The notes below the pieces were generated by a model. It was not told where the DNA came from, did no database searches, and saw nothing but the letters and a program-made list of their open reading frames with translations. DNA of 12,380 nucleotides from an uncultured Prevotella sp. (GTDB lineage Bacteria > Bacteroidota > Bacteroidia > Bacteroidales > Bacteroidaceae): assembly GCA_900772835.1 (NCBI GenBank), contig CAAGSA010000020.1, positions 1 through 12,380 of the forward strand. The letters are read 5' to 3'. Shown piece after piece: positions 1-6,335 of the stretch. A program made the position numbers and the translations under genes. How positions within the stretch are numbered: the first letter of the stretch is position 1; every line of letters starts with the position of its first letter.

Positions 1-80
1 ATGGTCTTGGCAATGCGCTCGTCCTCCATGATATACTTGAACACGGAGTCGTAAATCGGATTGGCTACATGTATGATCAT
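1..80 (-). CDS. Rpn/PD-(D/E)XK nuclease family transposase-like protein, N-terminal fragment
   Basis: Reading the minus strand from the ATG at 80-78 gives 26 complete codons that run off the window: MIIHVANPIYDSVFKYIMED, then ERIAKT. The opening 'ANPIYDSVFKYIMEDERIAKT' resembles the start of the Bacteroidota branch of Rpn-type proteins, the recombination-promoting nuclease/putative transposase family, which begin with an N-P-x-x-D-x-x-F-K motif. Family members carry a PD-(D/E)XK nuclease core further downstream, outside this window, so no catalytic residue can be checked. The start is fixed by an in-frame stop at 98-96 and by a TAnnTTTG promoter element at 107-114. The family call rests on a short stretch recalled from memory. 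The reading frame itself is well supported. Confidence 0.7.
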   Translation of the reverse strand, partial: MIIHVANPIYDSVFKYIMEDERIAKT

Positions 81-106
81 AACGTTCTGTTTTTTTATTG
101 CATTTA

Positions 107-114
107 CAAAAGTA
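107..114 (-). promoter_or_regulatory. Promoter -7 element for the Rpn-like gene
   Basis: The minus strand reads TACTTTTG, an exact match to the Bacteroidota -7 consensus TAnnTTTG. It lies 26 nt upstream of the ATG at 80, which would give a leader of roughly 20 nt. I see no clean TTTG -33 element at the expected 19-21 nt distance. Confidence 0.5.
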
Positions 115-281
115 GGAAAAAAATCCGAATAACGGGCCTCCATTCGACACAGTATTGGGGATGCCCCGAAAATTTAACGTATTGATACATTTAAGTAAAT
201 TTGGAGTGGGGGAACGTGAAGGGACGTTAAAAGGAAAGGCTTGGCGTGTGATAGAATGTTGTACGCGTATTTTTTTTGGGA

Positions 282-324
282 CATGAATTTTCATAAATTA
301 TCCGTGAATTATCCATGAATTATT
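282..324. repeat. Four tandem copies of a 10-11 bp unit
   Basis: Consecutive units read catgaatttt (282-291), cataaattatc (292-302), cgtgaattatc (303-313) and catgaattatt (314-324), so the consensus is about CATGAATTATC with a period of 11 bp. The period is close to one helical turn, so the AATT cores would sit on the same DNA face. A related but different array lies at 380-410. The function is unknown. Confidence 0.7.
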
Positions 325-379
325 TTTGGGAGGGCAAGAATTGGAGAATTTAAGAATGTGGACATACGTTTTTTTTGAA

Positions 380-410
380 CATTAATCTAACATTAATCTC
401 CATTAATTCT
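380..410. repeat. Three tandem copies of a 10-11 bp unit related to the upstream array
   Basis: Units are cattaatctaa (380-390), cattaatctc (391-400) and cattaattct (401-410). Like the array at 282-324, this one follows a T8 run and then a G(G/A)ACAT sequence: TTTTTTTTGGGACAT before the first array and TTTTTTTTGAACAT before the second. The two blocks may therefore be diverged copies of one roughly 50-bp element. Confidence 0.6.
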
Positions 411-669
411 TGACAGAAAAAATAAATGGATGGGGAAAATGGTGGATAGTTAATGGGAATGTGGTGGAGGGGAATATTAAAATATGGGTACGATAATTTG
501 CTGATGGGGGTTAAAAGATGTAAATGTACAACATTAAAGTTGTAGGTTTGAGATGTAAGTATAAATGGCTGGGTTTCAGAGAGAATGCAGAGGGGAGAAT
601 GTTGTGGCTTGCCCTGGTGGGGCGTTATGAAAAGATGTGAAAGGTGTTCAGGGAGTGAGATTTTTTTAT

Positions 670-677
670 TATCTTTG
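670..677 (+). promoter_or_regulatory. Promoter -7 element for the NlpC/P60 gene
   Basis: TATCTTTG matches the Bacteroidota TAnnTTTG consensus. Transcription would begin near 682-685 and give a leader of about 65 nt before the ATG at 748. The element supports that ATG over the in-frame ATG at 637, which lies upstream of the promoter. The -33 region (about 645-650, GTTCAG) is a poor match to TTTG. Confidence 0.5.
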
Positions 678-747
678 TAACGAAAATGAATCAGAACACG
701 TATGCATGGGGCATTGCCCGGCAGTGTTTAAAAAAAGTCATCAGAAA

Positions 748-1314
748 ATGTTTATAAGAAAAATCAGAACAACGCTTGTTGCGTTGTGCGCCGTGGCACT
801 GCCTGCCATGTCGAGCAGTATTAGCGACAACGACAATGATAATAATAACCAGCAAACCGACGAGATAGAGAACTTCGACTTTCTCTATACCAACGACAGC
901 AGCGTGGAGAACTACGACGCTGCATCGATGGAAAACCTGATGGACGAGGCTTTCTCGCTCATTGGCACACGCTATCGTTCGGGAGCGTCGGGGCCCGGCG
1001 GGTTCGACTGCTCAGGATTCACGAGTTATCTCTACCGCCAGCTCGGAGTGGAGCTGAGCCGCTCGTCGCGCGGACAGTTTTCGCAGGGAGAGGCAGTGGC
1101 AAGCAACGACCTGCAGAAGGGCGACCTGGTGTTCTTCACCAGTCCGGGTTCGGGTAGACGGATAGGCCATGTGGGCATCGTGGTGGACTACGACCCGATG
1201 AAGAAGAACTTCAGCTTCATCCATGCCAGCAGCTCGATGGGAGTGACGGTTAGCAAGTCGAGCGAGCCGTTCTACTCGCGCCGCTACGTGGGGGCAAGAA
1301 GAATATCCAAGTAG
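748..1314 (+). CDS. Exported NlpC/P60 family cell-wall peptidase
   Basis: The protein is 188 residues. Residues 1-21 look like an export signal: a basic start (MFIRKIR), then a hydrophobic run ending in alanine and serine. A low-complexity Asp/Asn/Ser/Gln linker follows (about 22-40). The NlpC/P60 domain covers about 62-185. Its Cys-His-His set is visible: C88 in the FDCSGF motif, H141 in IGHVGIV, and H159 in FIHAS. Enzymes of this family cut peptide bonds in peptidoglycan stem peptides, commonly gamma-D-glutamyl-diamino acid links, in the periplasm. I see no SH3-type wall-binding domain, so this is a minimal catalytic version. The frame is open back to 637, but the promoter at 670-677 and the signal peptide both argue for 748. 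The gene appears monocistronic, with a terminator at 1347-1391. Exact substrate and role (growth, division or recycling) cannot be read from the sequence. Confidence 0.9.
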   Translation: MFIRKIRTTLVALCAVALPAMSSSISDNDNDNNNQQTDEIENFDFLYTNDSSVENYDAASMENLMDEAFSLIGTRYRSGASGPGGFDCSGFTSYLYRQLGVELSRSSRGQFSQGEAVASNDLQKGDLVFFTSPGSGRRIGHVGIVVDYDPMKKNFSFIHASSSMGVTVSKSSEPFYSRRYVGARRISK

Positions 1315-1346
1315 GGAAAAAGGCTATACGGCTATAGACATACATC

Positions 1347-1391
1347 GGCATTCCTCTCAGCGAAAAAAAGTGGGTGGGGATGCCTTTTTTT
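1347..1391 (+). terminator. Intrinsic terminator after the NlpC/P60 gene
   Basis: GGCATTCCT (1347-1355) pairs with GGGGATGCC (1376-1384) over nine positions with two G-U wobbles, around a 20-nt loop, and is followed at once by seven T residues (1385-1391). It begins 32 nt after the stop codon. Confidence 0.65.
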
Positions 1392-1430
1392 GTGCAATGC
1401 GGCACCGGTTTATGCGTTATTGCGCAGTAT

Positions 1431-1465
1431 TATTGCACGAAGATGGCAGATTTGCATTAACTTTG
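1431..1465 (+). promoter_or_regulatory. Promoter for the split 5'-nucleotidase operon
   Basis: TAACTTTG at 1458-1465 is an exact TAnnTTTG -7 element. A TATTG at 1431-1435 lies 22 nt upstream, near the spacing expected for the Bacteroidota -33 TTTG/TTG element. The predicted start near 1470 leaves a leader of about 25 nt before the ATG at 1495, which rules out the longer in-frame start at 1390. Confidence 0.65.
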
Positions 1466-1494
1466 CAGCAGGTTTCAAAAAAAATATATATACT

Positions 1495-2259
1495 ATGCAG
1501 AAGATTTTCAATACATCCATTGCGGCAGCTGCCGTGCTCGCCGTGGCGGGATGCGCATCCCACTACCAGGTGGGCAGCGTGAGCCGCAGCCGTATACTGA
1601 TAGACAGTAGGTACGACAGCAACAGAGATGCCGGGGCAGAGGCGTTCATCGCTCCGTTCCGGGCGAAGGTGGACAGCGTGATGAGTCCGGTGGTGGGCAG
1701 TACGGCACGTCCGCTCGCGGCACGTCAGCCCGAGAGTCCCCTCTCGAACCTGCTTGCCGATATACTGGTGTGGGGAAGTGGGCCGTTCGGCGAGACACCC
1801 GACTTTGCAGTGTACAACATGGGCGGAATAAGGGCGGCATTCCCGGCAGGAGAGATAACATACGGCGACGTGCTCGACGTGGCGCCGTTCGAAAACAAGA
1901 TCTGCTTCTGTTCGCTGAGCGGAGAGAAGGTGACGGAGCTGTTCCAGCAGATGGCGGGCTTTGGCGGACAGGGTGTGAGCCATGGCGTGGAGGCAGTGAT
2001 GAACGGAGAGAGGAAGCTGACGGGGCTGAAAATAAACGGCAAGCCCGTGGATCCGCAGCGCGAATACCGCATAGCTACGCTCGACTATCTTGCCGAAGGG
2101 AACGACAAGCTGACGGCATTCCTGAGCAAGACGAAAGTGGTGAGCCCGAAAGAGGCGAAGAACAACGTGCGATTTATCATCGTGGACTACTTCAAGCAGA
2201 AGGCGGCAAAAGGGGAGGCTGTGGACGCGAGAGTGGAGGGGCGCTTCAGGGCGGAATAG
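1495..2259 (+). CDS. 5'-nucleotidase C-terminal domain lipoprotein
   Basis: The protein is 254 residues. It opens with a lipoprotein signal peptide ending in the lipobox LAVAG-C, so C20 would be lipidated and the mature protein membrane-anchored. The rest matches the substrate-binding C-terminal domain of 5'-nucleotidases (5_nucleotid_C): the Asn-(x)-Gly-Gly-Ile-Arg motif appears as YNMGGIRA (107-114), then ITYGDVLDVAPFENKI (121-136), and the late YRIATLDYLAEGNDKL (191-206). In the family this domain contacts the nucleoside part of the substrate, while a separate N-terminal metallophosphatase domain holds the metals. That domain is absent here and is encoded by the next gene, 66 nt downstream. 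The likely role is periplasmic or surface nucleotide breakdown together with that partner. The start is chosen from the lipobox and the promoter at 1431-1465. Confidence 0.88.
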   Translation: MQKIFNTSIAAAAVLAVAGCASHYQVGSVSRSRILIDSRYDSNRDAGAEAFIAPFRAKVDSVMSPVVGSTARPLAARQPESPLSNLLADILVWGSGPFGETPDFAVYNMGGIRAAFPAGEITYGDVLDVAPFENKICFCSLSGEKVTELFQQMAGFGGQGVSHGVEAVMNGERKLTGLKINGKPVDPQREYRIATLDYLAEGNDKLTAFLSKTKVVSPKEAKNNVRFIIVDYFKQKAAKGEAVDARVEGRFRAE

Positions 2260-2325
2260 CCCTCTCGGCACCATAATGTCTATATAATATAATAAGGAAT
2301 ACACAAATAAAGGAAAAGGACAATC

Positions 2326-3168
2326 ATGAAAAGACTCATTATACTTTCGCTCCTCATGGCAACGATAGTGGCCGGGGCGGCAGCACAAGGCAAGCAGCTG
2401 CTCATACTGCACACGAACGACACGCACAGCTGCATCATGCCGCTGAAGACGACCCTCGCTGACACGCTGAAGGCAGGCAGGGGCGGATACCTCAGGCGAG
2501 TGGCAATGCTCAATGAGGAGCGCAGGAAGAACCCCGACCTGCTGCTGTTCGACAGCGGCGACTTTTCGCAGGGTTCGCCATACTACTCGATGTTCAAGGG
2601 CGACGTGGAGATAGGGCTGATGAACAGGATGCGTTACGACGCGGCAACGATAGGCAACCATGAGTTCGACTTCGGGCTGGAGAATATGGCGCGGCTCTTC
2701 CGTATGGCGGAGTTCCCTATCGTTTGTGCTAACTACGACTTCTGGGGGACCTGTGTGGAAGGACTGGTGAAGCCATACGTGACGCTGAAAAGAAACGGAG
2801 TGAAGATTGGCGTGTTCGGACTGGCGCCGAAGATGAAGGGCCTGGTTTCGGACCACAACTGCGAGGGAGTGAAATACCTCGACCCCATAGCCGCGGCAAG
2901 GCAGACTGCCGAACTTCTGAAGAAAAAGGAGAAATGCGATGTGGTGATATGTCTCTCGCATCTCGGCTGGACGGACGACAGCGACGCCGACAAGCAGATG
3001 ATGGCAAAGACGAGATACATCGACCTCGTGCTCGGCGGACACTCGCACTCGTTCATGAAGAATCTGGAATACGTGGAGAACCTCGACGGCAAGAATATCC
3101 CGAACGACCAGAACGGGAAGAGCGGAATATTCGTGGGCAGGCTGACCATGGAGCTGAAGAAGCGCTGA
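2326..3168 (+). CDS. Metallophosphatase (5'-nucleotidase N-terminal catalytic domain), exported
   Basis: The protein is 280 residues with a Sec signal peptide (about 1-20, ending AGAAA before QGK). It then covers only the calcineurin-like metallophosphatase part of a 5'-nucleotidase. The two-metal site is complete: D32 and H34 in HTNDTH, D79 in the FDSGD motif, N111-H112-E113 in GNHEFD, H212 in LSHLG, and H239 and H241 in GGHSH. Such enzymes remove phosphate from nucleotides or other phosphate esters outside the cytoplasm. The C-terminal substrate-binding domain is missing and the protein stops soon after GIFVGRLTMELKKR. The preceding gene supplies that domain as a separate lipoprotein. No promoter is seen in the 66-nt gap, so the two are probably cotranscribed. 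Whether the products associate is an inference. A strong hairpin terminator begins 16 nt after the stop. Confidence 0.9.
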   Translation: MKRLIILSLLMATIVAGAAAQGKQLLILHTNDTHSCIMPLKTTLADTLKAGRGGYLRRVAMLNEERRKNPDLLLFDSGDFSQGSPYYSMFKGDVEIGLMNRMRYDAATIGNHEFDFGLENMARLFRMAEFPIVCANYDFWGTCVEGLVKPYVTLKRNGVKIGVFGLAPKMKGLVSDHNCEGVKYLDPIAAARQTAELLKKKEKCDVVICLSHLGWTDDSDADKQMMAKTRYIDLVLGGHSHSFMKNLEYVENLDGKNIPNDQNGKSGIFVGRLTMELKKR

Positions 3169-3183
3169 CCGCGGGACGGGAAA

Positions 3184-3227
3184 AAACTAAAGGAGCGGAT
3201 TCGATGAAGAATCCGCTCCTTTAGTTT
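3184..3227. terminator. Perfect 19-bp hairpin, probably a bidirectional terminator
   Basis: Bases 3184-3202 are the exact reverse complement of 3209-3227, with a 6-nt loop (GATGAA). The left side is flanked by A residues and the right arm ends in TTT, so it can act on transcripts from both sides. It sits between the convergent metallophosphatase (plus) and ferredoxin (minus) genes. A second small palindrome, GAGACAT-T-ATGTCTC (3241-3255), lies between this hairpin and the ferredoxin stop. Confidence 0.85.
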
Positions 3228-3278
3228 CAAAATGCAGAAAGAGACATTATGTCTCCCTGATTCTGTGTGCCCTTTTTA

Positions 3279-3446
3279 TTAGGGAAGGCTGATAGCCTCA
3301 GAAGGACATACAGAAGCGCAAGTACCGCACTCTGTGCAAGCGTCAGCGTCGATAGAATACTTCTCACCCTCAGAGATTGCACCTACTGGGCACTCGTCAA
3401 TACATGTACCGCATGCGATACAGTTGTCACCAATTACGTAAGCCAT
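3279..3446 (-). CDS. Small 2[4Fe-4S] ferredoxin
   Basis: The minus strand encodes a 55-residue protein starting MAYVIGDNCIACGTCIDECP. Two complete iron-sulfur motifs are visible: C9-x2-C12-x2-C15-x3-C19-P and C37-x2-C40-x2-C43-x3-C47-P. This is the classic clostridial-type bacterial ferredoxin of about 55 residues, with two pseudo-symmetric halves. It would act as a soluble low-potential electron carrier in the cytoplasm, for example for pyruvate:ferredoxin oxidoreductase or hydrogenase in an anaerobe. Those partners are not in the window, so the specific one is unknown. The codons are well used and free of rare choices, consistent with high expression. The gene stands alone, with a TAnnTTTG element at 3503-3510 and the shared hairpin at 3184-3227 downstream. 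Identification is very secure despite the short length. Confidence 0.96.
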   Translation of the reverse strand: MAYVIGDNCIACGTCIDECPVGAISEGEKYSIDADACTECGTCASVCPSEAISLP

Positions 3447-3502
3447 AATGTTTTTATTTTTTTAGTTGTTAATAATATTCGAGTACTTAATTTTGTACTT
3501 TG

Positions 3503-3510
3503 CAAAGGTA
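3503..3510 (-). promoter_or_regulatory. Promoter -7 element for the ferredoxin gene
   Basis: The minus strand reads TACCTTTG, an exact TAnnTTTG match. It would give an AT-rich leader of about 50 nt before the ATG at 3446. No clear TTTG -33 element is visible. Confidence 0.6.
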
Positions 3511-3664
3511 GTGTTTTTATTTTAAATACCTAATAGTTGGTATGTATATTTTCAAATTTTAACAATTTGAAGAAAGAATTTTTCCTTTGCACAATATACA
3601 GGCGATTTCGCCGTTATATCCTACACATTATTATATATAATATGCAAGCATCAAAACATATCAC

Positions 3665-4432
3665 ATGCAACAAGAAATGGGAAGACGAATAATACTGACT
3701 ATAGCGGCGCTGATGGCCTTTGCGGCGGCATCCGTGGCGCAGGACACACAGGTGCAGAACCGTCCCTACACCGATCTGCGCCCGTTCCACTTCGGTGTGA
3801 TGGTGGGCACACATCTGCAGGACCTGGAGTTCGTGAACGTGGGGCCGCAGACGGTGACCACCGTGGACGGCACCGCAGAAAAACTGATAACCACCGACCA
3901 GGACCGCTGGGACCCGGGATTCACCGTGGGAGTGATAGGCGAGTTCCGGCTGGGCACGCACTTCGCTTTCCGTCTTGCGCCGGCAATGTATTTCGGCACA
4001 AGAAACATCAGATTCCTCAATCTGACCGACAAGACCGGCAGCGGAGCCAACGTGACGCAGACGCAGGAGCTGAAGACGATATACGTGTCGGGGGCTGCCG
4101 AGCTGCTGTTCAGCGCGCCGCGCTTCAACAACCACCGCCCGTATCTCCTGGCAGGCTTCAACCCGATGCTCAACCTGTCGGGAAGCGACAGCGACTACAT
4201 AAAGCTGAAGCGCTACGACCTCTTCCTGGAGGTGGGGTTGGGCTGCGACTTCTATCTGCCGTTCTTCAAGCTGCGCCCCGAGCTGAAATTCTGCTACGGG
4301 CTCATCAACAATCTGGACACGGGCCACCCCAAGCGCTTCAACGACCCGAGCATGGCAGACCGCTTCATGTATGCAAACTCCGTGAAGAAATCGCGCAGCA
4401 AAATCATTGCTCTTACATTCTATTTCGAGTAA
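3665..4432 (+). CDS. porT: PorT/SprT-like outer-membrane beta-barrel protein
   Basis: The protein is 255 residues. Residues 1-25 form a Sec signal (hydrophobic LTIAALMAFAAASVA, cut before QDTQ). The mature part alternates polar and aromatic residues as expected of a small outer-membrane barrel and ends in the strand ALTFYFE. Landmarks recall PorT: NRPYTD right after the signal, WDPGFTVGVIGEFRLG (82-97), NNHRPYLLAGFNPMLNLS (155-172) and RYDLFLEVGLGCDFYLPFFK (183-202). PorT is required for type IX secretion in Porphyromonas gingivalis, and SprT is the gliding-related homologue. The assignment rests on remembered family sequence. A generic 'outer membrane protein beta-barrel domain' label would be the fallback. 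No other type IX genes are nearby. The start could be the ATG at 3665 or the one at 3677. A weak promoter match, TTCCTTTG, lies at 3582-3589. A terminator follows 7 nt after the stop. Confidence 0.75.
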   Translation: MQQEMGRRIILTIAALMAFAAASVAQDTQVQNRPYTDLRPFHFGVMVGTHLQDLEFVNVGPQTVTTVDGTAEKLITTDQDRWDPGFTVGVIGEFRLGTHFAFRLAPAMYFGTRNIRFLNLTDKTGSGANVTQTQELKTIYVSGAAELLFSAPRFNNHRPYLLAGFNPMLNLSGSDSDYIKLKRYDLFLEVGLGCDFYLPFFKLRPELKFCYGLINNLDTGHPKRFNDPSMADRFMYANSVKKSRSKIIALTFYFE

Positions 4433-4439
4433 AACCGCC

Positions 4440-4478
4440 AATCTGCCGCTGCAAGCCACGGCAGATTTTTATTTTTTT
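4440..4478 (+). terminator. Intrinsic terminator after the PorT-like gene
   Basis: AATCTGCCG (4440-4448) pairs perfectly with CGGCAGATT (4459-4467) around a 10-nt loop, followed by TTTATTTTTTT (4468-4478). It isolates the hut genes from upstream transcription. Confidence 0.85.
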
Positions 4479-4511
4479 CAAAAAACGCATTACAGTTTCG
4501 AATATTTTGTG

Positions 4512-4519
4512 TAAGTTTG
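4512..4519 (+). promoter_or_regulatory. Promoter -7 element for the hut operon
   Basis: TAAGTTTG is an exact TAnnTTTG match, 34 nt after the upstream terminator. It predicts a start near 4525 and a leader of about 57 nt before ftcD. The -33 position has no good TTTG, which may suit an activated promoter, but that is a guess. I see no operator or riboswitch-like fold in the short leader, and no HutC- or HutP-type regulator gene is in the window. Confidence 0.6.
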
Positions 4520-4581
4520 CAATCTAATACATACAACACTGTGATTTTTAATTCATAATACTAAAAAAACATATCTAAGGT

Positions 4582-6291
4582 ATGGCAAAGAAAAAACAAA
4601 TTGTTGAGTGCGTGCCCAACTTCAGCGAGGGACGCGACATGAATGTAATCAACCAGATAACCGGAGCCATCGAGGCTGTGGACGGTGTGAAACTGCTTGA
4701 CGTGGACCCGGGCGAGGCTACAAACCGCACGGTGGTTACCTTCGTGGGTGAGCCGGAGGCAGTGGTGGAAGCTGCTTTCAGAGGAGTGGCAAAGGCAGGA
4801 GAGCTGATCGACATGCGCCACCATCACGGAGCACACCCCAGAATCGGTGCTACCGACGTGCTGCCTATCGTGCCCGTGAGCGGAATAACACTGGAGGAAT
4901 GTGCTGAACTGGCACGCAAACTCGCAGAGCGCATCGCCGACGAACTTGCCATCCCATGTTATTGCTACGAGGCAGCGGCACGCACGCCGGAGCGCAAGAA
5001 CCTTGCCGTAGTGCGCAGGGGCGAATACGAGGGCATCGCCGAGAGAATCATGGACGAGAAGGAGAAGCCCGATTTCGGCGCACGCCCGTACGATGAGCAG
5101 GTGGCAAAGACCGGATGCACCGTAGTAGGCGCACGCGACTTCCTCATCGCCGTGAACTTCAACCTCAACTCCACATCCACAAGACGCGCAAACGCCATCG
5201 CCTTCGACGTGAGAGAGAAGGGACGTCCGGTGCGCGAGGGCAATCCTATCACAGGAAAGAAGAAGCTCGACGAGAACGGAAAAGTGGTGATGCAGCCGGG
5301 AACACTGAAGGGCACAAAGGCCATCGGATGGTTCATCGATGAATACGGCATCGCACAGGTGTCGATGAACATAACAAACATCAACGCCACTCCGCTGCAC
5401 AAGGCATTCGACGAGGTGTGCCGCTGCGCACAGAACCGTGGACTGCGTGTGACGGGAACGGAAATCGTGGGGCTCGTGCCGGAGCGCGCCCTGATCGAGG
5501 CAGGAAAGTATTTCCTCGAGAAGCAGAACCGCTCGGCAGGTATCCCGAAAGAGGACCTGCTCAAGATGGCAATAAAGTCGATGGGACTGGAAGACCTGCG
5601 CCCGTTCAACCCGGAAGAGAAGGTGATAGAATACCTGCTTGAGGCAGGAAAGAAGCAGAACAGACTGATAGACCTGACCGTGAAGGGATTCGCCGACGAG
5701 ACGGCACGCGAGAGCCCGGCACCGGGCGGAGGTTCCGTATCGGCATACATGGGCGCACTGGGAGCATCGCTCGCCACAATGGTGGCAAACCTCTCCAGCC
5801 ACAAACCGGGCTGGGACGAGCGTTGGGAAGAGTTTGCCGGATGGGCAGAGAAGGGCATGGAGCTGCAGGAAGAGCTGCTGCATCTTGTGGACGAAGACAC
5901 CGAGGCATTCAACCGTATCATGGCTGCATTCGGTATGCCGAAGAGTACCGAGGAAGACAAGGCACTGCGCTCAGAGGCAATACAGAAGGCCACACTCTTC
6001 GCGACAGAGGTGCCGCTGGAGACAATGAAGGCCTCGGTCAGAGTGTTTGAGGTATGCCGCCAGATGGTGCAGACGGGCAACCCGAACAGCGTTTCCGACG
6101 CAGGAGTGGGTGCGCTTGCCGCACGTGCCGCCGTTATCGGTGCCGGAATGAACGTGAAGATCAACGCCGGTTCGCTGAAAGACCGCCAGAAGGCGGAAGA
6201 GCTCATCGCCGAGGCTGACGCCATCATCGAGAAGGCAAATGCCGAGGAGAAGGAGATAACGCAGACCGTAGAGGAGATGATAAGAAAATAA
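4582..6291 (+). CDS. ftcD: Bifunctional glutamate formimidoyltransferase / formimidoyltetrahydrofolate cyclodeaminase
   Basis: This 569-residue cytoplasmic enzyme does the last two steps of histidine breakdown. It transfers the formimino group from N-formimino-glutamate to tetrahydrofolate, freeing glutamate, then converts 5-formimino-THF to 5,10-methenyl-THF plus ammonia. Residues about 6-180 are the N-terminal formiminotransferase subdomain (VECVPNFSEG at 8-17; HPRIGATDVLPIVPV with H85, which aligns by memory with the catalytic histidine of the pig enzyme). Residues about 181-345 are the second transferase subdomain (GARDFLIAVNFNL; LKGTKAIGWFIDEYGIAQVSMN). Residues about 360-565 are the cyclodeaminase (FchA/FTCD_C), with the folate-binding APGGGS at 380-385 and the NPNSVSD segment at 500-506. 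The fusion has the same domain order and nearly the same length as the animal enzyme (about 541). It is the first gene of the cluster, 44 nt before hutU. Confidence 0.96.
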   Translation: MAKKKQIVECVPNFSEGRDMNVINQITGAIEAVDGVKLLDVDPGEATNRTVVTFVGEPEAVVEAAFRGVAKAGELIDMRHHHGAHPRIGATDVLPIVPVSGITLEECAELARKLAERIADELAIPCYCYEAAARTPERKNLAVVRRGEYEGIAERIMDEKEKPDFGARPYDEQVAKTGCTVVGARDFLIAVNFNLNSTSTRRANAIAFDVREKGRPVREGNPITGKKKLDENGKVVMQPGTLKGTKAIGWFIDEYGIAQVSMNITNINATPLHKAFDEVCRCAQNRGLRVTGTEIVGLVPERALIEAGKYFLEKQNRSAGIPKEDLLKMAIKSMGLEDLRPFNPEEKVIEYLLEAGKKQNRLIDLTVKGFADETARESPAPGGGSVSAYMGALGASLATMVANLSSHKPGWDERWEEFAGWAEKGMELQEELLHLVDEDTEAFNRIMAAFGMPKSTEEDKALRSEAIQKATLFATEVPLETMKASVRVFEVCRQMVQTGNPNSVSDAGVGALAARAAVIGAGMNVKINAGSLKDRQKAEELIAEADAIIEKANAEEKEITQTVEEMIRK

Positions 6292-6335
6292 GAACGAGAA
6301 GTTTTTTTTCGGAAAATCTACAAAACCACAATATT

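Larger units (their letters stand above)
81..747. other. Long AT-rich intergenic region between divergent genes
   Basis: These 667 bases separate the Rpn-like gene (leftward) from the NlpC/P60 gene (rightward). I find no open frame with a recognisable product. The stretch holds the leftward promoter near 107-114, two short tandem-repeat arrays (282-324 and 380-410), several T runs of seven or eight, and the rightward promoter near 670-677. The middle part (about 420-640) is A/G-rich with no clear hairpin. Two further TAnnTTTG matches (196-203 and 543-550) face right but have no gene close behind them and may be chance. Confidence 0.6.

Noticed and set aside
196..203. TAAATTTG, and TAGGTTTG at 543-550, as rightward promoters
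   Set aside because: Both match TAnnTTTG, but no gene follows within 180 bases and no -33 element is at the right distance. Matches of this short motif are expected by chance in AT-rich DNA.
282..410. The repeat arrays as a CRISPR
   Set aside because: The units are only 10-11 bp, directly adjacent without spacers, and no cas gene is present.
637..747. Upstream extension of the NlpC/P60 protein to an ATG at 637
   Set aside because: That start lies before the likely promoter at 670-677 and would bury the signal peptide behind 37 unrelated residues.
1417..3048. A 543-codon open frame on the minus strand spanning both nucleotidase genes
   Set aside because: It is antisense to two clear genes, its product is rich in His, Arg, Cys and Val with no recognisable motif, and it has no promoter or sensible start. 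This is the usual mirror of GC-biased codons.
3267..3533. Plus-strand open frame of 88 codons over the ferredoxin region
   Set aside because: It is the antisense of the ferredoxin gene, whose eight cysteines sit in perfect motifs on the minus strand, and it runs through that gene's promoter.
4520..4581. A riboswitch or leader peptide before ftcD
   Set aside because: The predicted leader is only about 57 nt, AT-rich, with no stable stem and no histidine-codon run.
4561..5883. Long minus-strand open frames opposite ftcD (440 codons here, and 420 codons at 4965-6227)
   Set aside because: They lie wholly opposite or overlapping ftcD, have low-information composition (His/Cys/Leu- or Ser-rich) and match no known family. 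The plus strand is unambiguously ftcD.
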